NCBI RefSeq assembly: GCF_900116445.1
Contig: NZ_FPBH01000004.1
Location: 434,001 to 498,000, forward strand
Length of the DNA stretch: 64,000 nucleotides
DNA from: Paraburkholderia aspalathi
Lineage (GTDB): Bacteria > Pseudomonadota > Gammaproteobacteria > Burkholderiales > Burkholderiaceae
Reading direction: 5' to 3'
Numbering within the stretch: position 1 is the stretch's first letter; the number at the start of each line of letters is the position of its first letter. The notes below the pieces were generated by a model that saw only the letters and a program-made list of their open reading frames with translations, was not told where the DNA came from and made no database searches. A program made the translations under genes and the position numbers. Below are positions 1 to 8,320 of the stretch, piece after piece.

Positions 1-537
1 AAGCCGTTGAACCGTCTCTCGGAGCGGACGGTTGCCAATCATTGAAGCTAGCTCGAGTGCGAAGTCGAGGTTCACCCGCGCGAACTCGCTCACAGTCGGA
101 CTTGCGGCAAAAGCGTTGCAACGGACCGAAAGCGCCCGCATTCGTTCGAGGTCGGAGTCTTCGCGAGGTATCGGAGAGAGCCGGCCAATCAGCGACGCCA
201 GTTCAAGGCGAAATTGGTAGACCTCCTTTAGCTTGTCGTCGCCGAGGTCAGTGACGAACGTACCGACACCATGCTGGCTTTCAACGAGGCCTTCTGCCTC
301 AAGGCGGCTTAAAACCCTTCGTAGCGGCGTGCGGCTGACGCCGAACTGCTGCGCTAGGTCATCTTCGGATAGCAACGCTCCTGGCTCGTATTCAAGAAGG
401 CAAATCTTCTCTCGTATTGCACCGTAGATTCGGTCGAACCGCTCGCGGGAGGTACTTCCCTTGATGTTGCTGCTCTTTGCCAACTTTGTTCTCTTGACGG
501 TAGGGGTGCTTATGCGGCCGTGCGCTGTTAGGAACAT
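1..537 (-). CDS. GntR-family (FCD-type) transcriptional regulator, partial
   Basis: Reading the minus strand from an ATG at 537 gives an open frame that runs off the left edge of the window (179 codons, no stop), so the C-terminus is missing. Residues about 30-95 form a GntR winged helix with the recognition-helix text FGVSRTPLRRVL and a wing ending HGVGTFVTD, followed by the start of an all-helical ligand domain. It is a paralogue of the regulator at 847-1518 (shared SRTPLRRVL and GVGT-x-VTD) and is divergent from it across a 309-base gap. Such regulators usually sense a small carboxylate and repress catabolic operons. The effector is unknown; control of the neighbouring sarcosine oxidase and ABC genes is inferred from position. 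Confidence 0.85.
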   Translation of the reverse strand, partial: MFLTAHGRISTPTVKRTKLAKSSNIKGSTSRERFDRIYGAIREKICLLEYEPGALLSEDDLAQQFGVSRTPLRRVLSRLEAEGLVESQHGVGTFVTDLGDDKLKEVYQFRLELASLIGRLSPIPREDSDLERMRALSVRCNAFAASPTVSEFARVNLDFALELASMIGNRPLRETVQRL

Positions 538-696
538 GACCGGGCCGACGGGTTTCGTCCTCTGCAAGTGGCTCGCCAGTCTGCATGATACGAGCCGGCG
601 ATCCAAAGGCAGCTTCGATCCTGACAATTTGTGCAGCCTGACCTCCCGGCGAACGTGCGCACTAGCGGGCTAACTGCCTATGACTTATGCTTTGGA

Positions 697-714
697 ATAC
701 AAGCTTTATACAGC
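697..714. promoter_or_regulatory. Candidate regulator site between divergent gntR genes
   Basis: The sequence ATACAAGCTTTATACAGC lies between the two divergent GntR genes. A 15-of-18 match (ACACAAGCTGTATATAGC) occurs at 2516-2533 upstream of the racemase-fold gene. Its presence in two promoter regions of the same cluster suggests a shared operator or promoter element, probably for one of the two GntR proteins. The motif is not a good palindrome. Confidence 0.4.
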
Positions 715-846
715 AATGATGCTGCTTTGGGCCAACGTGTCAAGGAAAATTTATGTCCTTCACGCCCCACCAGCATGAGGTTTTTTCCGATGCTTCTCGA
801 CATGTAAAGCAACGCGGTTGGCAAACAAAGTTATCAGACTTGAAAT

Positions 847-1518
847 ATGAAAAAAAAGATCGAAGAAAACGCGGAACAGCGGCATAGGCGTATGTACGAA
901 AATGTACGTCAGCGGATTAGCACTTTAGTTTATCCGCCTGGGATGATGATCAATGAGACGGAGCTTGCAAGGGAGTTCGGCGTAAGTCGTACGCCCCTGC
1001 GGCGAGTTCTCCAGCAACTCAGTTATGAAGGATTACTTGAGATTCGAAATGGCGTAGGAACACGTGTAACCGACATTGACATGAAGACCTTCAAGGATAC
1101 ATACGATCTGCGAATCCTTCTCGCCGAAAGAATGGGATCGATGTCTCCAAACGTGCCCTCGGAGCAGCACCGAGAGACCATGACGAAGCTAATCCAACGG
1201 GCTGAGCAGCTTCGTGGTCCACGAGATATCGAGAAATACGCAAGGCTGTCTGACGCTCTTGAGGCACTGGTTAGTGACCTTATCGGGAGCAAACCAATGC
1301 GCGAAATCAGCGGCCTGCTTTATTACCGCGTCGCCCGTATCTGGTACATTTTCTTGCCAAACCTCGAATGGAGCGACGTTGTAGAGGAATTGCTAGGCGA
1401 ACTGCGCGGCATGACTGACGCCCTGACTGATAGTGACGTTACCGCGTTCGGCGAAGTGAGAGCGAAGTACCTGCGCTGGATGTTGAAGAAGGTTAGCCGC
1501 TATATTTCGAGTGGCTAA
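847..1518 (+). CDS. GntR-family (FCD-type) transcriptional regulator
   Basis: The predicted protein has 223 residues, a normal length for an FCD-subfamily GntR repressor. Residues about 15-80 form the winged helix-turn-helix (FGVSRTPLRRVL, then GVGTRVTD); the rest is a predicted helical effector domain. The ATG at 847 is followed by a lysine-rich start. It is transcribed away from the partial GntR gene at 1-537, and the two are clearly paralogues. It probably regulates the adjacent catabolic genes, where two different repeated motifs are seen (697-714/2516-2533 and TTGT-N2-ACAA palindromes at 9598-9945), but which protein binds which motif cannot be told from sequence. The ligand is unknown. 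Confidence 0.85.
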   Translation: MKKKIEENAEQRHRRMYENVRQRISTLVYPPGMMINETELAREFGVSRTPLRRVLQQLSYEGLLEIRNGVGTRVTDIDMKTFKDTYDLRILLAERMGSMSPNVPSEQHRETMTKLIQRAEQLRGPRDIEKYARLSDALEALVSDLIGSKPMREISGLLYYRVARIWYIFLPNLEWSDVVEELLGELRGMTDALTDSDVTAFGEVRAKYLRWMLKKVSRYISSG

Positions 1519-1649
1519 GTTGCCTCACTACTTGACGCATTCTCCGAAGAGGTCAGTCCACGGGCTGAGCCTTAGCGCAGCCCGCCTTCGCTCGCTTCGC
1601 GCTTCAACCTCCTAGCGCATGCGCGTCACGGGCGGCCGTATCTCCGCGT

Positions 1650-2432
1650 TCAGCGCTCGCGAAGCAGGCGCCCGTACCCATCGAATTGATCGTTAATACC
1701 GGCAAGCCGCAGGCAGTTCCACATCATGGCCTGATTGCTGGTCACGACCGGTTTGCCCGTATCTTGTTCGATTTGGTCAATGACATCGATCGCACGGAAG
1801 CCGCCGCAGCTCAAGAAGATGGCGTCCGCGTCGGGGCGATCGATCTCCTTGGCAAACTTGCGAATGTATCCCGGCGTGACCCGCGTGATGTCTCTATCGA
1901 AAACGAGGTTAAGGCCCTGAACGTTGAGCAGTTCGAAACCACTTTTTTGCATGTATCGCGACACGACGGAGGTCACTTCGTCGGTGTAGGGCGTACCCAT
2001 CACAATTTTCTTGGCCGATAAAGCGCGCAGCCCCTGAATTACGCCGGTTAGAAGCGTCGTCGCCTGGCGATCGGGGCGAGCCCGCTTCAGTTCCCGAATG
2101 ACGGTTTCCTCGCCCATTGTCGCCGTGCCAGACGTACAGCCGTAGCAAACAACAGAAACGTCGAAACCGGGCAGCAGTTCGGCTGCAGAGGCCGCCAGTC
2201 CGCCTTCCATCGCAGCCAGATTTTCGACGGTGCAGCCTACCGGCATCGGCGCGCGGGTGAAGTGCGCGTTCACGCCTTCCGGCGCCATGCGGATAACGTC
2301 CTCTTCAATCAGATGATCGTCCGAGATGAGCACGAAACCCAGCCTGGCGCGCCACGCACGACCATTATCGAATTCGGGCACCCATTTCTCAGAGACAACC
2401 GGTTGACCCGCAGAAAGTGTTGCTTCCGTCAT
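1650..2432 (-). CDS. Asp/Glu racemase-fold enzyme (maleate isomerase / arylmalonate decarboxylase-like)
   Basis: The 260-residue protein has the length and layout of the maleate cis-trans isomerase / arylmalonate decarboxylase branch of the Asp/Glu/hydantoin racemase superfamily. The two expected catalytic cysteines are visible, in VCYGCTSGT in the N-terminal half and in LSCGGFRA in the C-terminal half; these enzymes use a Cys pair for isomerisation, racemisation or decarboxylation. It lies last in the leftward sox-purU-folD direction but has its own 170-base upstream gap with a conserved motif (2516-2533), so it may be transcribed separately. Substrate is unknown. Given the neighbours, a dicarboxylate or hydantoin-like intermediate is possible; maleate itself is not supported by any other gene here. 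Confidence 0.75.
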   Translation of the reverse strand: MTEATLSAGQPVVSEKWVPEFDNGRAWRARLGFVLISDDHLIEEDVIRMAPEGVNAHFTRAPMPVGCTVENLAAMEGGLAASAAELLPGFDVSVVCYGCTSGTATMGEETVIRELKRARPDRQATTLLTGVIQGLRALSAKKIVMGTPYTDEVTSVVSRYMQKSGFELLNVQGLNLVFDRDITRVTPGYIRKFAKEIDRPDADAIFLSCGGFRAIDVIDQIEQDTGKPVVTSNQAMMWNCLRLAGINDQFDGYGRLLRER

Positions 2433-2515
2433 TTCAATTTCCTCTCGTTTTCTGAACGCTGCCGATCAGGCAACGACAAACCTAGTTGATTGACTATAAG
2501 CTCGACAATACCAAA

Positions 2516-2533
2516 ACACAAGCTGTATATAGC
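2516..2533. promoter_or_regulatory. Second copy of the cluster motif upstream of the racemase-fold gene
   Basis: ACACAAGCTGTATATAGC matches the site at 697-714 at 15 of 18 positions. It lies about 85 bases upstream of the start at 2432, in the gap between folD and the racemase-fold gene, where an operator or promoter would be expected. Confidence 0.4.
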
Positions 2534-2602
2534 TCAGAGCGCAACGCGATTTTTGCTATCAGAGCGGTACTCGAAGTCCAGATTGGTGGCGAACATTGCC
2601 GC

Positions 2603-3490
2603 TCACTGCGGGTGCGACTTGCGCGCACTCTCAAGCGTGTTGCGTAGCAGCATTGCGATGGTCATGGGACCCACTCCGCCGGGTACTGGCGTGATTGACG
2701 ATGCGATGTCTTTGACAGCATCAAAGTCGACATCACCGACAAGTTGCGTTTCACCGGCCTCATTGCAAACCCGATTGATTCCGACGTCAATCACAACCGC
2801 GCCCGGTTTGATCCACGCACGGTCCAGCAATCGCGCAACGCCGACTGCAGCAACCACGATGTCAGCTTGTTGACATATAAGCTGCGGTTGTTCAGTCTTG
2901 CTGTGAACGATCGAAACGGAGCAATTTTCTGCGAGGAGAAGCGCAGCAACAGGCTTCCCTACGATGTTGGAGCGGCCCACGACGACGGCGTGCTTGCCGC
3001 TGAGGTTCGCTCCTAGTGCCTCTTTGAGCAATGCAATAATCCCAAGAGGCGTGCAAGGGATGAACGCGGCGCTCATATCGCCGACCGCGAGCCGACCGGC
3101 GTTGACCACGTGGAATCCGTCAACATCCTTGTCCGGGTCAATTGCTTCGACGATTCGGTTCGCATTGATCCGGGATGGAAGCGGCAGTTGTACCAAGATT
3201 CCGTGAATTCGATCGTCGCGATTTAAGCGATCGATTGCGCCAAGAAGCTCGGCCTCACTCACATCCGATGACATCGAGATTGTGACAGACTCGAAGCCAC
3301 ACTCCTCCGCGCGCGCGCTCTTGTTTCGAACATAGACACTGCTTGCCGGATCGTTTCCGACCAAAACAACTGCAAGCCCCGGCTTCATTCCGAGAGCAGC
3401 GACAGCTTGTTTGATGTCTGCGATGATGGTCGCAGCGAGTGCCTTCCCGTCGATGATTCGGCCATTATGCAAAGATGATTGTGCGGTCAT
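2603..3490 (-). CDS. folD: Bifunctional methylenetetrahydrofolate dehydrogenase / methenyltetrahydrofolate cyclohydrolase
   Basis: The 295-residue protein has the full FolD layout: an N-terminal catalytic domain with VYVRNK, the conserved GILVQLPLP and DKDVDGFH, the nucleotide-domain signature [11 protein letters not shown] and the C-terminal [11 protein letters not shown]. FolD converts 5,10-methylene-THF to 10-formyl-THF. Its start at 3490 overlaps the end of purU (3465) by 26 bases, so the two are probably translationally coupled. In this operon it would oxidise the methylene-THF formed when sarcosine oxidase transfers the methyl carbon to THF. A second folD is at 50378-51277, also in a sarcosine oxidase operon, so this is a pathway-dedicated copy rather than the housekeeping gene. 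Confidence 0.95.
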   Translation of the reverse strand: MTAQSSLHNGRIIDGKALAATIIADIKQAVAALGMKPGLAVVLVGNDPASSVYVRNKSARAEECGFESVTISMSSDVSEAELLGAIDRLNRDDRIHGILVQLPLPSRINANRIVEAIDPDKDVDGFHVVNAGRLAVGDMSAAFIPCTPLGIIALLKEALGANLSGKHAVVVGRSNIVGKPVAALLLAENCSVSIVHSKTEQPQLICQQADIVVAAVGVARLLDRAWIKPGAVVIDVGINRVCNEAGETQLVGDVDFDAVKDIASSITPVPGGVGPMTIAMLLRNTLESARKSHPQ

Positions 3491-4334
3491 TGTTCAGAAG
3501 GATCCGTTGTTCGAGATGGAGCTTTACTGCCTTTGCCAACACTTGCGATTCCGTGTCTCGGCCAAGGGCGACCATTGCATTGGCATCCGCAGTATGGTCC
3601 ACACGCCGGACGTCCTGTTCGATAATCGGACCTTCGTCCAGATCTGCGGTCACATAGTGGGCAGTTGCGCCTATCAGTTTTACGCCGCGTTTATGGGCTT
3701 GGTGATAGGGCTTCGCGCCTTTGAAACTCGGAAGGAACGAGTGATGGATGTTGATGACACGCCCGGACAGACGCCTGGAAAGCTCATCGCTCAAAATTTG
3801 CATGTAGCGCGCGAGAATCACCAAATCGACCCTTTGCTTGTCAATCAGATCGAGGAGCGCTGCTTCCTGGTCCAGTTTATTTTCAGGTGTCACAGGCATG
3901 AAGAAGTATGGAATGCCCTCGTGTTCGGCTCGACGTCGAAATGCGTCGTGATTTGACACGATCCCGACGAGCTCCATGGGCAGCTGGTTGATGCTGTTCC
4001 GGTAAAGGAGATCGTTTAGACAGTGCCCGAGCTGGGAAACCATCACGAGCACGCGTGGCTTCACCGACATGTCGAACGAATTCCATTCCATGCCGTAGCG
4101 TGCCGATACTGCGGCGAAGCTATTCCTAAAGTCGGCATACTGTTGGTCCGACGTTATGCTGAAACACACCCTCATGAACAGCTGGTCAGTGTCAGGGTCG
4201 ACAAACTGACCGCTCTCCACAATATTCCCGCCAATGTTCGAAATGCACTGACTGACGGCGCTGACGATTCCCAATTGATCGGTACTTGAAACTTTCAAAA
4301 CGATCTTTTTCATGATTGTCTTTGCTGATAGCAT
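3465..4334 (-). CDS. purU: Formyltetrahydrofolate deformylase
   Basis: The 289-residue protein has an N-terminal ACT domain (about residues 8-85, STDQLGIVSAVSQCI) and a C-terminal formyltransferase-fold hydrolase domain with INIHHSFLPSFKGAKPYHQA and ATAHYVTADLDEGPII. PurU hydrolyses 10-formyl-THF to formate and THF. The ATG at 4334 is preceded by GGAG at a good distance; an alternative ATG lies seven codons downstream. It sits between soxG and folD in a minus-strand operon. Together with FolD it regenerates free THF for the next round of sarcosine demethylation. A paralogue at 44253-45125 leads the second sox operon. Confidence 0.95.
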   Translation of the reverse strand: MLSAKTIMKKIVLKVSSTDQLGIVSAVSQCISNIGGNIVESGQFVDPDTDQLFMRVCFSITSDQQYADFRNSFAAVSARYGMEWNSFDMSVKPRVLVMVSQLGHCLNDLLYRNSINQLPMELVGIVSNHDAFRRRAEHEGIPYFFMPVTPENKLDQEAALLDLIDKQRVDLVILARYMQILSDELSRRLSGRVINIHHSFLPSFKGAKPYHQAHKRGVKLIGATAHYVTADLDEGPIIEQDVRRVDHTADANAMVALGRDTESQVLAKAVKLHLEQRILLNNDRTIIFA

Positions 4335-4388
4335 TCGGCGCTCCGATTGTCAGGTGCACCATTCAAATTTTCGAGTGGTTTCCGATAG

Positions 4389-5015
4389 TCACGCGGCATC
4401 CGTTTGGGTCGCTCCGCAATGGACAATCCATTCGCCGATGCTTTCCGCGAATGTGCGGGGAACGTGAAGGTCGAACGCAAGAGCGCCATCCTCGTCCAGC
4501 ACCGTTACCACGAGCACGGGCGCGTGATGTATATGACTCTGGGCCATTGTGTGGATTGGAAAGGCTTGCTCCCCAAAGTCAATAGGCATGAGCATCGACA
4601 TCAAGCGGCGTACGCCGGAGCCTTTCAATCGCAGGAAGATGCGGCTGTGGCCGAGCTCGGTGATCACCCCAAGAGAGGAGTCAATCGCTGCACGCAATTT
4701 AGCAAGTCGTTGATCACCAATCGGCGCGCATATACGGAAACGGCGATGTGCGGTATGCAGGACGAGCAAACCTTCGCCGTTCGCAACTCCGTTGACGCGC
4801 ATTGGCAGATTGCAACCAAGCGACGCCGACACGGCACGCGCACCTTCGGTCCAGTTGGCCTCCCATCCTCCGAACTGCACGAGATCGCGACCAAGAAGCT
4901 TGCGCATCGTCACATCCCGCCTGGGCGTGCTCGACACGTGGGCAATGCTTCTGCTTCCCGCCGCCATCAGGACGGGTCCGTTCCGTTTATCAAATTGTTG
5001 ACTATGCACGGACAC
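4389..5015 (-). CDS. soxG: Sarcosine oxidase gamma subunit
   Basis: The 208-residue protein matches the size and position of heterotetrameric sarcosine oxidase gamma subunits: it follows soxA, overlapping it by 14 bases. The start is a GTG at 5015, preceded by GGAGAG inside the end of soxA. Gamma subunits are GcvT-like in fold, without a catalytic role of their own, and are poorly conserved; recognisable text here is GHSRIFLRLKGSGV and the Cys/His-poor tail. Identification rests mainly on the soxB-D-A-G order and length. The subunit completes the alpha-beta-gamma-delta complex in the cytoplasm. Confidence 0.88.
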   Translation of the reverse strand: MSVHSQQFDKRNGPVLMAAGSRSIAHVSSTPRRDVTMRKLLGRDLVQFGGWEANWTEGARAVSASLGCNLPMRVNGVANGEGLLVLHTAHRRFRICAPIGDQRLAKLRAAIDSSLGVITELGHSRIFLRLKGSGVRRLMSMLMPIDFGEQAFPIHTMAQSHIHHAPVLVVTVLDEDGALAFDLHVPRTFAESIGEWIVHCGATQTDAA

Positions 5016-7995
5016 GCTCTCCTTCTGGATCGAGAAACACTGGGTCTACAACGACTACTGATACCGTCTCGCCTAGCAATGGATAAACTGCTCGCAGTTT
5101 ACGGCCAGCATACTGCTGTCCTCGCTTCACTAAACCAAGCCCAATATGACCGGCTAGCGTCGGGCTCCACGTTGTTGATGTGACGTGGCCGATTCCGTGA
5201 CCGCTGATCGGACCGTCTTCGGGGAAAACGATGCATCCGGGGCGTAGACGCTCCGAAGGATCTTCGGGTTTTAGTCCGACAAGCACTGCGCGATCCGTGC
5301 TACACAGCGCTTCGCGCTTGCGCAGCACGCTGCCTGCAAATGGTTTCGTTTTCGCCATACGGCCAAGACCAAGGTCGTCGAGCGTCGTGCGCCCGTCTAA
5401 CTCGGGACCGGCCGCATGGCCTTTTTCGGTTCGCAATGCACCCATCGCCTCCAGACCGTAGGCGATGACACCGAGCGCCTTGCCGCTCTTGTATAGACGA
5501 TCCCAAAGCCGGGCCGCATCGTTCGCTGGGCAATAGATTTCGTAGGCGAGTTCGCCAGAAAAGCTGATTCGATGGACGCGCACCGTTACATCGTCAAACA
5601 GTGCGGCGGTGCAGCCCATGAAGGGAAGCGTTTCCTTTGAAAAGTCGCCCTGAAGAGCTGACGCGAGCAAGGTCCGACTCAGCGGACCTGCCACGGCAAT
5701 CGCGCCCCATTGGTCGGTCACCGATGTGACGTGCACCTGGAGGTCGGGCCACGAAGTATCGAGCAGAAATTCAAGGCGACTCAATACAGGAGCTGCGTTC
5801 GCCGTCGTTGTTGTCATGAAGAAATGATGGTCAGCAAGACGTGAGGTCGTACCATCATCGAAAACGAAACCGTCGTCGCGCAACATCACGCCATACCGCG
5901 CCTTACCAACAGCGAGGCTATGCCAATTGTTCACGTAGACACGGTTGAGGAACTCGGCAGCGTCCGGGCCCTGAACGTCAATTTTTCCAAGAGTCGACAC
6001 GTCCACCATGCCCACGCCGTTGCGGACGACCTTCATCTCATGCACGTACGCGGCGTTAACATCGGCTCCGCTCGAGCGGTAGTACCACGGCCGCATCCAA
6101 CTGCTCATTTCCGACATGTGAGCGCCATGCGCGACATGCCAGGCGTGGATCGGCGTTCGGCGCGCAGGGCGAAAGTGTGCTCCGGTCGCCCCGCCGGCCA
6201 GCGCTCCCATTGCGACCGGTGTATATGGCGGGCGGAAAGTCGTGGTACCCACAGCTGGTACCGAGGTACCTCGCTGGTTCGCCATCGCTGCCATACCGTT
6301 CAGGTTGCTCGTTTTACCCTGATCAGTGCCCATGCCGAGCGTCGTATAGCGCTTTAGATGCTCCACAGACACATATCCTTCACGGTGCGCAAGAGCAACG
6401 TCCGACTCGGTGACATCCGTTTGCAAGTCGATAAATGCTTTGCCGCTGCCGGCCCTAAGACTACGATCGTCCGCCAAAGGCAGCAACGGATTCGCTACGT
6501 CCGTTTTCGGCAGCAGGCCAATCAGCCCAGAGATGTCGGATGCGCTGTGTCCGAACTGGGTCGTGATGTCCTCACCTGTACGTAGACCGGCCACAATTGA
6601 ATCTACAGTCGACGTCAAGCCACGTATCGCCCCAACGCATACACACTCGGACGTGTCTTGTGCCGCAACAAATGCGTCGAGGGCGGCATCAAACACGGGC
6701 TTAACGCTGCGCTGACTCTGTAGGTGAATGACTGGCGACCAGCCGCCAGAGACCGCTAACAAATCGCAGTCGATGCGTCGGGTAGCGTTGCCGTGCGAAA
6801 CACCGGTAGGTGCCAGACATACGGACCGCAACTGGCGGGAACCCACAGCACGAGTTACGACGTGGCCACGAATAATCTCGATGCCGCGCCGCTCGATGGC
6901 CTCAATTAACGAGCCATGGACATGCGGTCGCGCATCTACAATGGCGAGCACAGTGACGCCGGATTCCGCAAGGTCCCGCGCGCACTGGTAGGCACTGTCG
7001 TTGTTCGTCGCGATCACAACGCGTCGGCCCGGGATCGCCGCATACGCGTTGCAGTACTCGCGCACCCCGCTTGCCAGCATGATGCCCGGCAAATCGTTGT
7101 TGACGAAGACCAACGGCCGTTCGATTGCTCCGGTGGCGAGCACAACCTTCTTTGCGCGTATCAACCGGACGCGTTGACGTGGCTCGCCCGGCAGCGACTC
7201 CGCGCGATGGTCGGACACACGCTCGACCACCCCGACGGTGTTGCCGTCGTAGTACCCGAAGGCCGTAGTACGATTGAGTAGCGTCACGTTCGGACGCTTC
7301 GCCAGCTCTGCCGTTATCCGATCAAGCCATGTCTCAGCACTGTCGCTACCAATGTGCTCTCGCTCAAAACGCAGGCCCCCTCCAAGCTGAGAGTGCTCCT
7401 CCACGACCGTAACTCGAAGCCCACTGCGCGCCGCGACACTTGCGACTGCGAGACCGGCGGGGCCTGCTCCTACGATAAGCAGGTCGCAAAAGTCGTGCGC
7501 CGATTCGTAGTTGTCAGGATCTGCTTGATGAGTTGCACGTCCCATACCAGCCGCGCGACGGATGAATTTTTCGTACCACTCCCATGCTCCTGCGGGCCAC
7601 ATAAACGTCTTGTAGTAAAAGCCGGCCGAAAGCAATGGGGAGAGGAGGCCGTTCACAGCACCCAAATCAAACCGCACGGACGGCCATGCATTCTGGCTGT
7701 GAGCCGTGAGGCCTTCGAAAAGCTCGACCGTAGTCGCCCGCGTATTGGGCTCGGAGCGGTTTCCCGTGCCGAGCGCAACCAACGCATTCGGTTCCTCGGC
7801 GCCTGCGCTAAATATGCCCCTGGGCCGGTGATATTTGAAACTGCGCCCGACAAGCCGCACGCCGTTCGCTAGAAGCGCTGATGCAAGAGTGTCACCTTCA
7901 TATCCCGTATAACGACGACCGTCGAAGGTGAAATTACGCGGAGTGTCGCGATCGATGCGGCCGCCTTCTGGACGCCGGAAGTTCTGAGCGCTCAT
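5002..7995 (-). CDS. soxA: Sarcosine oxidase alpha subunit
   Basis: The 997-residue protein has the usual length of the alpha subunit. Order: a ferredoxin-like N-terminal region (NFTFDGRRYTGYEGDTLASA, about residues 20-110), an NAD-binding disulphide-reductase-like region starting at the motif VGAGPAGLAVASVAARSG (about 175-195), and a C-terminal GcvT/aminomethyltransferase-type domain that binds THF. The complex oxidises sarcosine to glycine and H2O2 and delivers the methyl carbon as 5,10-methylene-THF. The start at 7995 overlaps the soxD stop (ATGA). A paralogue of almost the same length (999 residues) is at 46723-49722. Confidence 0.96.
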   Translation of the reverse strand: MSAQNFRRPEGGRIDRDTPRNFTFDGRRYTGYEGDTLASALLANGVRLVGRSFKYHRPRGIFSAGAEEPNALVALGTGNRSEPNTRATTVELFEGLTAHSQNAWPSVRFDLGAVNGLLSPLLSAGFYYKTFMWPAGAWEWYEKFIRRAAGMGRATHQADPDNYESAHDFCDLLIVGAGPAGLAVASVAARSGLRVTVVEEHSQLGGGLRFEREHIGSDSAETWLDRITAELAKRPNVTLLNRTTAFGYYDGNTVGVVERVSDHRAESLPGEPRQRVRLIRAKKVVLATGAIERPLVFVNNDLPGIMLASGVREYCNAYAAIPGRRVVIATNNDSAYQCARDLAESGVTVLAIVDARPHVHGSLIEAIERRGIEIIRGHVVTRAVGSRQLRSVCLAPTGVSHGNATRRIDCDLLAVSGGWSPVIHLQSQRSVKPVFDAALDAFVAAQDTSECVCVGAIRGLTSTVDSIVAGLRTGEDITTQFGHSASDISGLIGLLPKTDVANPLLPLADDRSLRAGSGKAFIDLQTDVTESDVALAHREGYVSVEHLKRYTTLGMGTDQGKTSNLNGMAAMANQRGTSVPAVGTTTFRPPYTPVAMGALAGGATGAHFRPARRTPIHAWHVAHGAHMSEMSSWMRPWYYRSSGADVNAAYVHEMKVVRNGVGMVDVSTLGKIDVQGPDAAEFLNRVYVNNWHSLAVGKARYGVMLRDDGFVFDDGTTSRLADHHFFMTTTTANAAPVLSRLEFLLDTSWPDLQVHVTSVTDQWGAIAVAGPLSRTLLASALQGDFSKETLPFMGCTAALFDDVTVRVHRISFSGELAYEIYCPANDAARLWDRLYKSGKALGVIAYGLEAMGALRTEKGHAAGPELDGRTTLDDLGLGRMAKTKPFAGSVLRKREALCSTDRAVLVGLKPEDPSERLRPGCIVFPEDGPISGHGIGHVTSTTWSPTLAGHIGLGLVKRGQQYAGRKLRAVYPLLGETVSVVVVDPVFLDPEGERVRA

Positions 7996-8312
7996 CGTTG
8001 TACCTCTCGGTCGACTCGCCTTGGGGAGCCCGCCGCCCCGGGTTGAGTTACCGGACGTTCACGCGACGTAACCACAGCGTCAATCCGATGGGTTGCCGTG
8101 TCGCGTGTCACGACGAGCCATTCTCTGCAACCGGCAGTATGTTGCCAATACTCTTGGTGCACGCCTCGAGGATTGCCGCGCTCGAAGACGTATGCGTACC
8201 ACGCATCGAACGACGTATCATCGAAAGCGGGACGTTGCACTGTCGCGTCCCCACCGTATTGAAATTCGGTATGGTCGCGCTCGCCACAATGAGGGCATTG
8301 AATTCTTAACAT
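7992..8312 (-). CDS. soxD: Sarcosine oxidase delta subunit
   Basis: The 106-residue protein has the zinc-binding ligands of SoxD: Cys6 and Cys9 in CPHC near the N-terminus, then His58 and Cys62 in HTAGC. Length is typical (about 90-110). It lies between soxB and soxA, with an ATGA overlap into soxA and an 8-base gap from soxB. It is the small zinc subunit of the heterotetramer, probably structural. The C-terminal tail after residue 85 is longer and less conserved than in the paralogue at 46425-46736. Confidence 0.95.
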   Translation of the reverse strand: MLRIQCPHCGERDHTEFQYGGDATVQRPAFDDTSFDAWYAYVFERGNPRGVHQEYWQHTAGCREWLVVTRDTATHRIDAVVTSRERPVTQPGAAGSPRRVDREVQR

Positions 8313-8320
8313 GATGCGTC

